Source: Rhodospirillaceae bacterium (GTDB taxonomy: Bacteria; Pseudomonadota; Alphaproteobacteria; JAEUKQ01). Taken from it: a stretch of DNA of 64,000 bases. The stretch is taken from contig JADKIX010000010.1 of NCBI GenBank assembly GCA_016722635.1, positions 496,001 through 560,000 of the forward strand, in the 5' to 3' direction. The notes beneath the pieces are model-generated. The model searched no databases. It saw only the letters and a list, made by a program, of their open reading frames with translations, and had not been told where the DNA came from. Position numbers and translations under genes: made by a program. This document shows, piece after piece, positions 34,103 through 42,327 of this stretch (the first letter of the stretch is position 1; every line of letters begins with the position of its first letter).

Positions 34103-35210
34103 CAAATGTTCCTTGTAAAGCTGGATAATCAACATATCCCTTGGCCCCAGGGGTATAAAAAGTCGCAGGGTCGGATGGGTTTAAAGGTGCATTCAATGAA
34201 AAGCGACGGGGTAAATCAGGATTAGAGATGAATAAGTTACCAAATGCTACGGCATCTGCCTGGTTGTTTTTTAAAGCGTGCTCAGCCAGTTCTTTGGTAA
34301 TTTTTTGATTAGCTATATAAACACCACCGAAAGCTTTTTTGATTTCAAGCCCCAACCGACCTTCTTTTAAGGATTCGCGAACAAAAATGAAGCCAATTTG
34401 GCGTTTGCCTAATTCTGCGGCGACATAGCGGAAAGTTTCAACCAAATGCGTGTCTTCATCGGGTAATTTATCGCTGCGGGGAGACAGATGTACCCCAACC
34501 CGCTTGGCTCCCCAAACGGAGATTGCGGCATCCGTTACCTCCAGCATCAAACGGGCGCGATTTTCAAGGGAACCACCATAACGATCATGACGTTGGTTGG
34601 TGCTTTCATGCAAAAATTGATCAAGCAGATAACCGTTGGCCCCATGAATTTCAACCCCATCAAATCCAGCGACTTTAGCGTTATAAGCCGCTTGCCGGTA
34701 TGATTCGATAATATCGGGTATTTCCTTGGGTTCCAAAGCCCTCGGGACAACATACGGCCGTTGTGGCCGCAGCAGGCTAACATGGCCGGGGGCGGCGATG
34801 GCACTGGGGGCAACCGGTAATTTCCCGTTTAAAAAAATGGGATCAGAAATACGGCCTACATGCCACAATTGCAGAAAAATGCGCCCTTGTGCCTGATGAA
34901 CGGCTTGTGTTGTTAATTTCCAGCCCTCGATTTGGGCAGATGACCAAATTCCAGGGGTATCTGCATAGCCAACCCCCATCGGGGAGATCGACGTGGCCTC
35001 CGCTATAATTAAACCGGCTGAGGCGCGTTGCTGGTAATATTTAGCCATCAACGCATTGGGGATACGTTCTTGTCCTGCTCGACTGCGGGTCAACGGGGCC
35101 ATGATAATACGATTGGGAATGGTTAGCTCGCCAATTTTAAGAGGGTCAAATAAACCGACCAATATGTATCCTTTCATTTTTGTGACTGCCATTTTATATG
35201 GAGTGGGCAA
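34083..35210 (-). CDS. Old yellow enzyme family alkene reductase
   Basis: An FMN-dependent NAD(P)H ene-reductase. LFDPLKIGELTIPNRIIMAPLTRSRAG is the N-terminal barrel strand, LQLWHVGR and FDGVEIHGANGYLLDQFLHES hold the conserved His/Asn substrate ligands, and RYGGSLENRARLMLEV the FMN-phosphate region. Usual substrates are activated alkenes and nitro compounds. The start may be internal, at MKGYILVGLFDPL, since the first 11 residues are not family-like. It is placed inside a molybdenum-cofactor cluster and overlaps moeA, so it is probably co-transcribed; no functional link is known. Confidence 0.9.
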   Translation of the reverse strand: MPTPYKMAVTKMKGYILVGLFDPLKIGELTIPNRIIMAPLTRSRAGQERIPNALMAKYYQQRASAGLIIAEATSISPMGVGYADTPGIWSSAQIEGWKLTTQAVHQAQGRIFLQLWHVGRISDPIFLNGKLPVAPSAIAAPGHVSLLRPQRPYVVPRALEPKEIPDIIESYRQAAYNAKVAGFDGVEIHGANGYLLDQFLHESTNQRHDRYGGSLENRARLMLEVTDAAISVWGAKRVGVHLSPRSDKLPDEDTHLVETFRYVAAELGKRQIGFIFVRESLKEGRLGLEIKKAFGGVYIANQKITKELAEHALKNNQADAVAFGNLFISNPDLPRRFSLNAPLNPSDPATFYTPGAKGYVDYPALQGTFDETRIN

Positions 35211-35269
35211 TTTGTATTATCAAGTTCTGTGGGAATAAAAATTGGCACGGGGGGGGGCTGGAATTTAAA

Positions 35270-35746
35270 TTATCTTTTTTCTATTTCTGGCTTCAACCAC
35301 TGTGGAACATATTCCTGATTCTGCCACAAGCCATTTTTCCCGCCCTCTTTATATATCAATTTAATCTGATGAATCACTAAAAGGCTATCCAACATTTTGG
35401 TTAAATCATAAACCGTTAATAGAGCACCGGATACGGCTTGCAATGCCTCCATTTCCACGCCAGTTTTATAATGGGTACGCACCAGGCCATAGGCATGGAT
35501 AGAAGAATTGTTGCGGTCCGGTTTTAGCCAAACCTTTATTTTTTCGATGGGTAAGGGATGGCATAGGGGAATTAACTGGGCGGTCATCTTGGCTGCTTGG
35601 ATGCCAGCAATTTCTGCTAAAATCAAAGCATCTCCCTTAGGCAGGCGGCGTTCGACCACCTGCTTAAAAACATGAGGGCTAAGGGTGATATAGCCGGTGG
35701 CCACTGCTTGGCGAAAGGTTGCCTGCTTATCTCCAACATCAATCAT
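35270..35746 (-). CDS. moaC: Cyclic pyranopterin monophosphate synthase MoaC
   Basis: Converts the MoaA product to cyclic pyranopterin monophosphate in Moco synthesis. 158 residues with the family's LIPLCHPLPIEKIKVWL, TGVEMEALQAVSGALLTVYDLTKMLD (catalytic Asp and Lys) and GGKNG. The ATG begins MIDVGDKQATFRQAVA. It is 34 bases downstream of moaA on the same strand. The C-terminal tail after GGKNG is longer than in E. coli. Confidence 0.95.
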   Translation of the reverse strand: MIDVGDKQATFRQAVATGYITLSPHVFKQVVERRLPKGDALILAEIAGIQAAKMTAQLIPLCHPLPIEKIKVWLKPDRNNSSIHAYGLVRTHYKTGVEMEALQAVSGALLTVYDLTKMLDSLLVIHQIKLIYKEGGKNGLWQNQEYVPQWLKPEIEKR

Positions 35747-35780
35747 TTATAGGCAGCGGTATTTTCCTCAGGCATAGTAC

Positions 35781-36755
35781 TTATCCTCCGATTGAAGCAA
35801 GGTGCGGCGTAATACCGGTATGACCCTGTTGCAAACGGTGGGTTTCTTCTTTTAGGTTTAAGGCGCCGATAATGGCTTTTTGTAGGGCAGATAACTGGTC
35901 ATCATGTTGCAACAATGGTCTTAAGTCATGACGCCCATCACCGAAAAGGCATAATTGTAGCCCACCCTTAGCGCTTACCCGCAAACGGTTACAACTCGCG
36001 CAAAAATTCTTTCCGTAAGGGGTAATTAGCCCAATGGTTCCTTGAAATTTAGGGTGTGAAAATTCGCGGGCAGGGCCAGCCGCAACTGCCCGGGGGATTT
36101 CCTGCCAACCGCTATTTAATAAGAAATCTTCAACCACTTGGCCAGATACATGGTGTTTTTGAAAAAATTCTTTTGTATGGCCGGTTTCCATCAATTCAAT
36201 AAAACGGATGCTGAAAGATCTATTTCTAACCCATTCTATGAATTGGCTGATGTCTTGGTCGTTATACTCTTTCATTAGAACCGCATTTATTTTAATTTTT
36301 TGGAACCCTATCTTTTTTGCCAAATCAATGCCCTCCAGGATTTCCAGCAATTTGTTTTGGCCGGTGATTTCTTGGAATTTTTTGGGGTCAAGCGAATCGA
36401 TGCTGACGTTTAAATAACGCACGCCTGCTTCATAATATAAAACGGCTTTTTGTAATAAATTATATCCATTGGTGGTTAGGGCAATGTGGGTAATTTGGGG
36501 GATAGAACGGATGGCTTCAATGATATGAGGTAAGTCCGTACGGATAGTTGGCTCTCCCCCTGTTAAACGAATTTTCCAAACTCCTAAAGCCGCGAATCCA
36601 CGCACTAACCTACTAATTTCATCCACTGTTAAAAATTGTTGTTTGCCCTTATTCTCATATCCATTAGGCAAACAATACCTACAGCGAAAATTGCAGGAAT
36701 CCGTTATGGAAAGCCTTAAATAAGGAAATGATCGCCCAAAAAGATCCTGCAGCAA
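35781..36755 (-). CDS. moaA: GTP 3',8-cyclase MoaA
   Basis: Radical SAM enzyme that cyclises GTP, the first Moco step. The N-terminal cluster motif is CNFRCRYCLP and the C-terminal [4Fe-4S] Cys residues lie in NFCASCNRLRVSAKGGLQLCLFGDG. LTGGEPTIRTDL is the SAM-binding GGEP motif. It ends in GHTGITPHLASIGG, a variant of the usual C-terminal GG tail. An in-frame TAG lies five codons before TTG 36755, so TTG is the only reasonable start; AGGA is about 10 bases upstream. Confidence 0.95.
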   Translation of the reverse strand: MLQDLFGRSFPYLRLSITDSCNFRCRYCLPNGYENKGKQQFLTVDEISRLVRGFAALGVWKIRLTGGEPTIRTDLPHIIEAIRSIPQITHIALTTNGYNLLQKAVLYYEAGVRYLNVSIDSLDPKKFQEITGQNKLLEILEGIDLAKKIGFQKIKINAVLMKEYNDQDISQFIEWVRNRSFSIRFIELMETGHTKEFFQKHHVSGQVVEDFLLNSGWQEIPRAVAAGPAREFSHPKFQGTIGLITPYGKNFCASCNRLRVSAKGGLQLCLFGDGRHDLRPLLQHDDQLSALQKAIIGALNLKEETHRLQQGHTGITPHLASIGG

Positions 36756-36855
36756 TTTTTTGTTGTCCTAGGTGCTTCAGCTAAGAAAAAATCTGGTAAG
36801 TGGGATGATAAAAACCGATTTTTATGAAAGCTTTATCATAAAACGATTTTTTGTT

Positions 36856-36884
36856 TTGACTAGTAAAAATAAAACAGGTAAAAA
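36856..36884 (+). promoter_or_regulatory. tRNA-Gly promoter
   Basis: TTGACT (36856-36861), a 17-base spacer and TAAAAA (36879-36884), placed 12 bases before the tRNA. Confidence 0.5.
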
Positions 36885-36896
36885 ATGCTCTGACAT

Positions 36897-36970
36897 GCGG
36901 GTGTAGCTCAATGGTAGAGTCCCAGCCTTCCAAGCTGGTTACGCGGGTCCGATTCCCGTCACCCGCTCCA
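36897..36970 (+). tRNA. tRNA-Gly (TCC)
   Basis: A 74-nt cloverleaf: acceptor GCGGGTG (36897-36903) / CACCCGC (36960-36966), anticodon TCC (36929-36931), T-loop GGTCCGATTCC, encoded CCA (36968-36970). It precedes tuf as in many alphaproteobacteria. Confidence 0.97.
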
Positions 36971-37063
36971 ACACAATGGATGAAAGCCAATTCCCGTAGA
37001 TAAGGGGGTGTTTTGTTTTTATAAAAACCGTTGGCGATCAAATAAAATCTGGTTATTTATGGC

Positions 37064-37093
37064 TTGACAGAAAGTTGTTTACCCATCAGATAT
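37064..37093 (+). promoter_or_regulatory. tuf promoter candidate
   Basis: TTGACA (37064-37069) and AGATAT (37088-37093) with an 18-base spacer, about 95 bases before the tuf ATG. The GGCTTGACA context recurs before tRNA-Pro (58785-58793). Confidence 0.45.
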
Positions 37094-37189
37094 TCTAGAA
37101 ACGGGTAAGGTGTATTCTCCGTCAGGGAATATGGTTTTTATCACAGGCAGTAAATATTTTAAATTGAATAATTTAAAGGATGAGAAGAG

Positions 37190-38398
37190 ATGGCGAAAGC
37201 GAGATTTGAGCGGACGAAGTTGCACTGTAACGTAGGGACGATAGGGCACGTTGATCATGGTAAGACGACGACGACTGCGGCGTTGACGAAGATCTCTGCG
37301 GAGGTATATGGGAAGACGAAGTATGTGGCGTATGATGAGGTAGCGAAGGCGTCTGAGTCGCAGGGGCGGAGGGATCCGACGAAGATATTGACGATTGCGA
37401 CGTCGCATGTGGAATATGAGACGAAGGGGCGGCACTATGCGCATGTGGACTGTCCTGGGCATGCGGATTATGTGAAGAACATGATAACGGGTGCGGCGCA
37501 GATGGACGGGGCGATATTGGTGGTATCAGCGGAAGACGGGCCGATGCCGCAGACACGTGAACATATATTATTGGCGCGGCAGGTGGGTGTGCCGGCGTTG
37601 GTGGTATTTTTGAACAAAGTGGACAAGGTGGATGATCCGGAGTTATTGGACTTGGTGGAATTGGAGATTAGGGATTTATTGACGCATTATAACTACCCTG
37701 GGGACAAGATACCGATTGTGCGAGGGTCTGCGTTGAGTGCGGTGAATGGGACTAATCCGCAGCTTGGGAAGGAAGCGATACTGAAGTTGATGGAAGCGAT
37801 TGACACGTATATTCCGCAGCCTGTGCGTCCGAAGGACAAGGCATTTTTGATGCCGATTGAGGATGTGTTTTCGATCTCTGGGCGAGGGACGGTGGTGACA
37901 GGGCGAATTGAGCGGGGTGTTGTGAAGGTAGGGGAGGAAGTGGAGATTATCGGGTTGAAGGATACGGTTAAGACGACAGTGACGGGAGTTGAGATGTTCC
38001 GGAAGTTGTTGGACAGTGGAGAGGCAGGGGACAATGTGGGGGCGTTGTTGCGCGGGACGAAGCGAGAGGATGTGGAGCGTGGGCAGGTATTGGCGAAGCC
38101 TGGGTCGATTACGCCGCACACGAAATTTAAGGCGGAGGCGTATATTTTAAAGAAAGAAGAGGGCGGGCGTCATACGCCGTTCTTTACGAATTACCGGCCG
38201 CAATTTTACTTTCGGACGACGGATGTGACGGGAGTGGTGCAGTTGCCTGCTGGTACGGAGATGGTGATGCCGGGTGATAATATAGCGGTGGATGTGCAGT
38301 TGATTGCGCCGATTGCCATGGATGAGGGGTTGCGTTTTGCTATCCGTGAGGGCGGCAAGACTGTTGGTGCCGGTGTCGTCACCAAAATCGTCGAATAA
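37190..38398 (+). CDS. tuf: Elongation factor Tu, divergent and mosaic
   Basis: GTPase delivering aminoacyl-tRNA to the ribosome; 402 residues. The P-loop GHVDHGKT (19-26), DCPGH (87-91), NKVD and GSAL motifs are normal, and domains 2 and 3 look canonical. The switch I segment is not: instead of the near-universal KARGITI it reads [18 protein letters not shown] (57-74), several residues longer, though a Thr remains at position 68. Codons are strongly G-ending (58 of the first 97 by hand count, with GCG, ACG, GGG and AAG dominating), unlike neighbouring genes. The last 27 codons switch to C/T-ending codons (6 of 27 G-ending). Locus is the standard one, before tRNA-Trp and secE. Confidence 0.93.
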   Translation: MAKARFERTKLHCNVGTIGHVDHGKTTTTAALTKISAEVYGKTKYVAYDEVAKASESQGRRDPTKILTIATSHVEYETKGRHYAHVDCPGHADYVKNMITGAAQMDGAILVVSAEDGPMPQTREHILLARQVGVPALVVFLNKVDKVDDPELLDLVELEIRDLLTHYNYPGDKIPIVRGSALSAVNGTNPQLGKEAILKLMEAIDTYIPQPVRPKDKAFLMPIEDVFSISGRGTVVTGRIERGVVKVGEEVEIIGLKDTVKTTVTGVEMFRKLLDSGEAGDNVGALLRGTKREDVERGQVLAKPGSITPHTKFKAEAYILKKEEGGRHTPFFTNYRPQFYFRTTDVTGVVQLPAGTEMVMPGDNIAVDVQLIAPIAMDEGLRFAIREGGKTVGAGVVTKIVE

Positions 38399-38409
38399 TT
38401 AACTCTTGT

Positions 38410-38458
38410 AAGACGGTGAGGGGTTGTGAATTGATCCTTCACCGTCTTGTTTTTTTTT
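38410..38458 (+). terminator. tuf terminator
   Basis: AAGACGGTGA (from 38410) pairs with TCACCGTCTT (38439-38448), then GTTTTTTTTT. It directly precedes tRNA-Trp, so the tRNA may arise by read-through or from its own promoter. Confidence 0.8.
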
Positions 38459-38535
38459 AGGAGTGTAGCTCAATTGGCTAGAGCACCGGTCTCCAAAACC
38501 GGGGGTTGGGGGTTCGACTCCCTCCACTCCTGCCA
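38459..38535 (+). tRNA. tRNA-Trp (CCA)
   Basis: A 77-nt cloverleaf: AGGAGTG (38459-38465) / CACTCCT (38525-38531), anticodon CCA in loop CTCCAAA, encoded 3' CCA (38533-38535). It lies between tuf and secE as in most proteobacteria. Confidence 0.97.
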
Positions 38536-38733
38536 CCTTAAAATCAAGTATCGGGGCGGGAATAGCGTGGGAATTAGTTTTATACCATGCTGATCCGTTG
38601 ACGTTGTATTTTTGGCATTTAAATGTAAGCAATTGATAATTGCAGTAAAAGATTAATGGGTGATTGTTTTCCCTTGACTTATCTTGTTAAGTCTGCCAAA
38701 AAAACCAAGTTTTCAAATATACTGGTAGATCCA

Positions 38734-38913
38734 ATGAAATTGTTACAATTCTATCGACAAGTCGTTCAAGAAACAAAAAAAGTTGCCTGGCCAACAAGGC
38801 GTGAAACCCTGATCACAGCCTTAATGGTTGTGGTTTTAACTGTAGTGGCGTCGCTTTTCTTTTTTTTGGCAGATCAGCTATTTGCTTATGTTATCGGATC
38901 GATTATCGGTTAA
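38734..38913 (+). CDS. secE: Preprotein translocase subunit SecE
   Basis: The small single-span stabiliser of the SecYEG channel. From ATG 38734 it is 59 residues: an amphipathic QFYRQVVQETKKVAWPTRRET segment followed by one hydrophobic helix (LITALMVVVLTVVASLFFFL), the minimal alphaproteobacterial form. An upstream in-frame ATG (38656) would add a non-conserved 26-residue extension, so I reject it. It precedes nusG by 24 bases. Confidence 0.93.
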   Translation: MKLLQFYRQVVQETKKVAWPTRRETLITALMVVVLTVVASLFFFLADQLFAYVIGSIIG

Positions 38914-38937
38914 ACAGAAAAGTTAAGGAGTGCGCTT

Positions 38938-39468
38938 GTGGCGTTGCGTTGGTATGTCATCCATGTATATTCGGGGTTTGAGCGGAAAGTTGCTGCTTCT
39001 ATTCAGGAGCAGGCCCAAAAAAAGGATATGCGAGATAAGTTTGCAGAAATTTTGATTCCCACGGAAGAAGTGATTGAGGTCCGTAGGGGGGCGAAAGTTA
39101 GTGCGGAACGCAAATTTTTTCCGGGCTATGTCCTGATTAAAATGGATCTCAGTGACGAAACCTGGCATTTGGTCAAAAGCACCCCAAAAGTCACGGGTTT
39201 CTTGGGTAGTAGGGATCGTCCTTCCCCTATTTCTGAAGATGAGGCAATGCGTATCTTGACTCAAATGAAAGAGGGTGTTGAGCGGCCTAAACATTCTGTT
39301 TCTTTTGAGATTGGCGAACAGGTGCGAGTGACAGATGGGCCTTTCACAACCTTTAGTGGGATGGTGGAGGGGGTTGATTTGGAAAAAAACCGCTTGCGGG
39401 TCGCTGTGTCGATTTTCGGTCGTTCGACGCCGGTGGAGCTTGAATATTCACAAGTGGAAAAAGTTTAG
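38938..39468 (+). CDS. nusG: Transcription termination/antitermination factor NusG
   Basis: Binds RNA polymerase and couples it to Rho or the ribosome. 176 residues from GTG 38938, with GGAG 8 bases upstream. N-terminal NGN domain: ALRWYVIHVYSGFERKVAASI, FFPGYVLIKMDLSDETWHLVKSTPKVTGFLG. C-terminal KOW: FEIGEQVRVTDGPFTTFSGMVEGVD. All normal. Confidence 0.97.
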   Translation: MALRWYVIHVYSGFERKVAASIQEQAQKKDMRDKFAEILIPTEEVIEVRRGAKVSAERKFFPGYVLIKMDLSDETWHLVKSTPKVTGFLGSRDRPSPISEDEAMRILTQMKEGVERPKHSVSFEIGEQVRVTDGPFTTFSGMVEGVDLEKNRLRVAVSIFGRSTPVELEYSQVEKV

Positions 39469-39583
39469 TATCAGAGAAATTAACAATATTCGGCGGGAGA
39501 CTTGGCCAGAGTTGCTGACCGCCACTTTCTATGTTTAACAATAAAATCTGGCTTTGTTGTTGGCCTTATGATTGGAGTTTAAA

Positions 39584-40012
39584 ATGGCAAAAAAAATCGT
39601 TGGTTATATTAAATTGCAAGTTCCGGCGGGTAAAGCAAACCCATCGCCGCCGATTGGCCCTGCATTAGGGCAGCGTGGCTTAAATATTATGGAATTCTGC
39701 AAGAATTTTAATGCACAGACACAAGGGATGGAAGCTGGGATGCCAATTCCAGTTGTCATTACGTGCTTTTCCGATAAATCATTTACTTTTGTAATGAAGA
39801 CACCGCCCGTCAGCTATTTCTTGCTAAAAGCTGCGGGTTTGGAAAAAGGTTCGCAAACCACTGGTAAAACGGTTGTTGGTAAGGTTGCAATTGATGAAGT
39901 TCGTGCAATTGCCAAAAAGAAAATGGCTGATCTGAACGCAAATGATTTAGAAGCGGCCATATCCATGGTTAAGGGGTCAGCACGTTCAATGGGCATTCAG
40001 ATTGTGGAGTAA
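39584..40012 (+). CDS. rplK: 50S ribosomal protein L11
   Basis: 142-residue protein of the GTPase-associated centre: [38 protein letters not shown] is the N-terminal family block. ATG 39584 with GGAG upstream is chosen; an in-frame TTG 12 bases earlier lies inside the ribosome-binding site. Six bases separate it from rplA. Confidence 0.97.
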   Translation: MAKKIVGYIKLQVPAGKANPSPPIGPALGQRGLNIMEFCKNFNAQTQGMEAGMPIPVVITCFSDKSFTFVMKTPPVSYFLLKAAGLEKGSQTTGKTVVGKVAIDEVRAIAKKKMADLNANDLEAAISMVKGSARSMGIQIVE

Positions 40013-40018
40013 TGGATA

Positions 40019-40717
40019 ATGGCGTTTGTAGGGAAAAGACTAACAAAAGCTTATGGATTGGTTGATCGCAATAAATCTTATGCGTTAGATGAGGCGATTA
40101 AAATTTTAAAGAAAACGGCTTCAGCTAAATTTGATGAAACAGTCGAAATTGCTATGAATCTTAGCGTTGATCCGCGTCAAGCAGAGCAATCCGTACGTGG
40201 GGTGGTTCAGCTGCCCAACGGGACTGGTAAGCAAGTTAGGGTGGCTGTTTTTGCCAAGCCTGATAAAGCGAAGCAAGCATTGGAAGCGGGTGCCGACATT
40301 GTGGGTGCAGATGATTTGGCTGAAAAAGTGTTGGCAGGCCAAATTGATTTTGATCGTTGTATTGCAACGCCCGATATGATGGGTGTTGTAGGAAAACTGG
40401 GAAAAGTTTTAGGGCCACGTGGGTTGATGCCAAATCCTAAATTAGGTACTGTAACCGCTGATGTGGCGCAGGCTGTAAGGGCTGTTAAGGGTGGCCAAGT
40501 AGAATTTCGTGCTGAGAAAACAGGGATTGTGCATGCCGGTATTGGTAAGGCTAGCTTTACGGAGCAAGCCCTTAACCAAAATATTAAGTTTTTTGTGGCG
40601 GCCATTCAACGGTCAAAGCCATCTGGGACAAAAGGCAGTTATGTGCGCAAGATTTCGATCAGTTCCACGATGGGGCCTGGTTTAAAACTTGAATTATCTA
40701 GCGTACAGGATGCTTAA
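40019..40717 (+). CDS. rplA: 50S ribosomal protein L1
   Basis: 232-residue L1-stalk protein; in many bacteria L1 also represses its own rplK-rplA m[26 protein letters not shown] is the family signature, and the C-terminus is of normal length. Confidence 0.97.
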   Translation: MAFVGKRLTKAYGLVDRNKSYALDEAIKILKKTASAKFDETVEIAMNLSVDPRQAEQSVRGVVQLPNGTGKQVRVAVFAKPDKAKQALEAGADIVGADDLAEKVLAGQIDFDRCIATPDMMGVVGKLGKVLGPRGLMPNPKLGTVTADVAQAVRAVKGGQVEFRAEKTGIVHAGIGKASFTEQALNQNIKFFVAAIQRSKPSGTKGSYVRKISISSTMGPGLKLELSSVQDA

Positions 40718-41033
40718 GGATTTTACCGTATCAAGATTGATGCGGGGACAAAGTTTCCCGGGGAAACCCGGGAATGGTTGAATTAAGAAATTTTTTCAAC
40801 CGTCTTCCTGTCCAAAGACTGCAGGGGTTGGTGTCATTGATTGTTGATAACTGACTTAATTTTCCCGGCATAGGAGAAAGAAGCAAGAAACCATGAAACA
40901 TCTTTTGATGGCCATGTTGTCTCTTAAACTTCCAGGACAGGTGACAAAATGTTTCCTTCAGTTTTTTATGAAGGAAATTCGCAGCTAACCATGTTAAGCC
41001 GGGTGGTTTAACATAACCTTTGGAGAAGTATCA
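40718..41033 (+). promoter_or_regulatory. rplJ leader with L10-type regulatory structure
   Basis: The 316-base gap before rplJ holds no gene. Two hairpins come first: TTCCCGGG-GAAA-CCCGGGAA (40755-40774, GNRA loop) and GGTTGAA / TTCAACC (40776-40801). Then CCAAAGACTGCAGGGGTTGG (about 40811-40831) resembles the conserved AGACxGCxGG core of bacterial L10 leaders, which L10-L12 binds to repress translation. The first hairpins may also trim or attenuate transcripts between rplA and rplJ. Confidence 0.6.
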
Positions 41034-41552
41034 GTGAATCGAACAGAAAAAGAAGAACTGGTCGAATCTTTGCGACAATCGTTAAATAAGGCAGGTGTTG
41101 TTTTGGTAACGCATAATGCCGGTTTAACCGTTGCAGAGGTTACTGATTTACGTAAGGTTGTACGTAAATCGGGAGCGACTTATAAAGTTGCCAAAAATAG
41201 GTTAGCCTGTATCGCCTTGGAAGGAACAAAGTTTGAAGTAGCGAAATCTATATTCAAGGGCCCAACCGCGCTGATTTGCGCCGAAGAACCTATTGCAGTT
41301 GCCAAAGCTATTATGGCTTATGCAAGCAGCAATCCTAAATTAAAGATTGTTGGGGGTTGTTTGGATGGTCAGTTGTTGGATGAGAAGGCTGTTAAAACGC
41401 TTTCTACCTTGCCGTCGCTTAACGAACTACGGGCTCGAATTCTTGGCATGTTGCAAACACCTGCCACGCGTTTGGCCACTGTATTGCAGGCACCTGCATC
41501 TCAGATGGCACGTGTTGTCCAGGCTTACAGCAAAAAAGAACAGGCAGCCTAA
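41034..41552 (+). CDS. rplJ: 50S ribosomal protein L10
   Basis: 172-residue base of the L7/L12 stalk, and likely autogenous repressor of this operon. GTG start with GGAG upstream. AKNRLACIALEGT and FKGPTALICAEEPI are typical; the C-terminal helix (LATVLQAPASQMARVVQAYS) binds L7/L12 dimers. Confidence 0.97.
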   Translation: MNRTEKEELVESLRQSLNKAGVVLVTHNAGLTVAEVTDLRKVVRKSGATYKVAKNRLACIALEGTKFEVAKSIFKGPTALICAEEPIAVAKAIMAYASSNPKLKIVGGCLDGQLLDEKAVKTLSTLPSLNELRARILGMLQTPATRLATVLQAPASQMARVVQAYSKKEQAA

Positions 41553-41589
41553 TATCATTTATAATCAATAGAAGTTTAAGGAGACAGAA

Positions 41590-41967
41590 ATGGCTGATTT
41601 ACAGCAATTGGTAAACGATTTATCGAAATTAACCGTATTAGAAGCGGCCGAATTAAGCAAAAAACTGGAGCAAGCATGGGGTGTTTCTGCTGCTGCTCAA
41701 GTGATGTCGGCCGGTCCTGCAGCTGGTGCTGCAGCTGCAGCCCCTGCTGCTGAAAAAGAAGACTTTACGGTTGTATTGGTAAATGCTGGCGCCAATAAAA
41801 TCAACGTGATTAAAGAAGTGCGTGCCATTACGGGCTTGGGCTTAAAAGAAGCAAAAGACCTGGTTGAAGGCGCGCCGAAGAATATTAAAGAAGGCGTCAA
41901 TAAAGCGGAAGCTCAGGATTTGAAAAAGAAACTTGAAGATGCTGGCGCTAAGATTGAACTGAAATAA
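41590..41967 (+). CDS. rplL: 50S ribosomal protein L7/L12
   Basis: 125-residue stalk protein. N-terminal dimerisation helices, an Ala-rich hinge ([18 protein letters not shown]), and a C-terminal domain with [22 protein letters not shown], the factor-binding surface. Normal length. Confidence 0.98.
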   Translation: MADLQQLVNDLSKLTVLEAAELSKKLEQAWGVSAAAQVMSAGPAAGAAAAAPAAEKEDFTVVLVNAGANKINVIKEVRAITGLGLKEAKDLVEGAPKNIKEGVNKAEAQDLKKKLEDAGAKIELK

Positions 41968-41982
41968 GGCTGATAGAGAGGA

Positions 41983-42080
41983 TTGGTAGAATCAGATAAA
42001 GTCATTCTACCAACCTTCTATTAAAATAAAAAATAAAAAAATTAGCTTATAGACGTGTCAGCGTCTTTAGGCTAATTTCC
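41983..42080. terminator. Two hairpins in the rplL-rpoB spacer
   Basis: TTGGTAGAAT / ATTCTACCAA (41983-42013) is a 10-bp stem and probably a processing or attenuation site reading right. The second, AATTAGC..AGACG / CGTCT..GCTAATT (about 42038-42080), is preceded on the plus strand by A-runs, so on the minus strand it is followed by a long T-run and looks like a leftward terminator. The rest of the 360-base spacer holds no gene I can support. Confidence 0.5.
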
Positions 42081-42327
42081 ATTACTTCGTAAAAATACTT
42101 CATTATTCGCAGTATATGCTTTCGTAAGGCCAATTAGTATCGGAAGAGACAACACTTTTCTCAGGTTATCCGCTTCATATTTAAGGGCGAGGTGAAGCGG
42201 AGAAATTATAATATCAAGGAATAATAGTGTTAAGGATTGAAATTTTTTAGGTATGACGCTGGACAGAGACGTTTCACCATATTTTATCATCAGTTTTTAT
42301 TATTGCTAAGCAGACGGGATCATCCAC

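Noticed and set aside
36781..37041. Minus-strand frame covering tRNA-Gly, with a GDGNRTRVTS-like stretch
   Set aside because: That phrase is the well-known translation of the reverse strand of a tRNA; tRNA-Gly lies on the other strand.
37079..38121. Several long minus-strand frames antisense to tuf
   Set aside because: They are caused by the strong G-ending codon bias of tuf and have low-complexity Arg/Pro/Ser composition.
38399..38632. Minus-strand frame with GVEGVEPPTPGFGDRCS
   Set aside because: Same artefact: it is the reverse translation of tRNA-Trp and the tuf terminator.
42072..42290. 72-residue minus-strand frame in the rplL-rpoB spacer
   Set aside because: It has no recognisable motif or clear ribosome site. 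The leftward terminator at its end keeps the question open, but I cannot support a gene.
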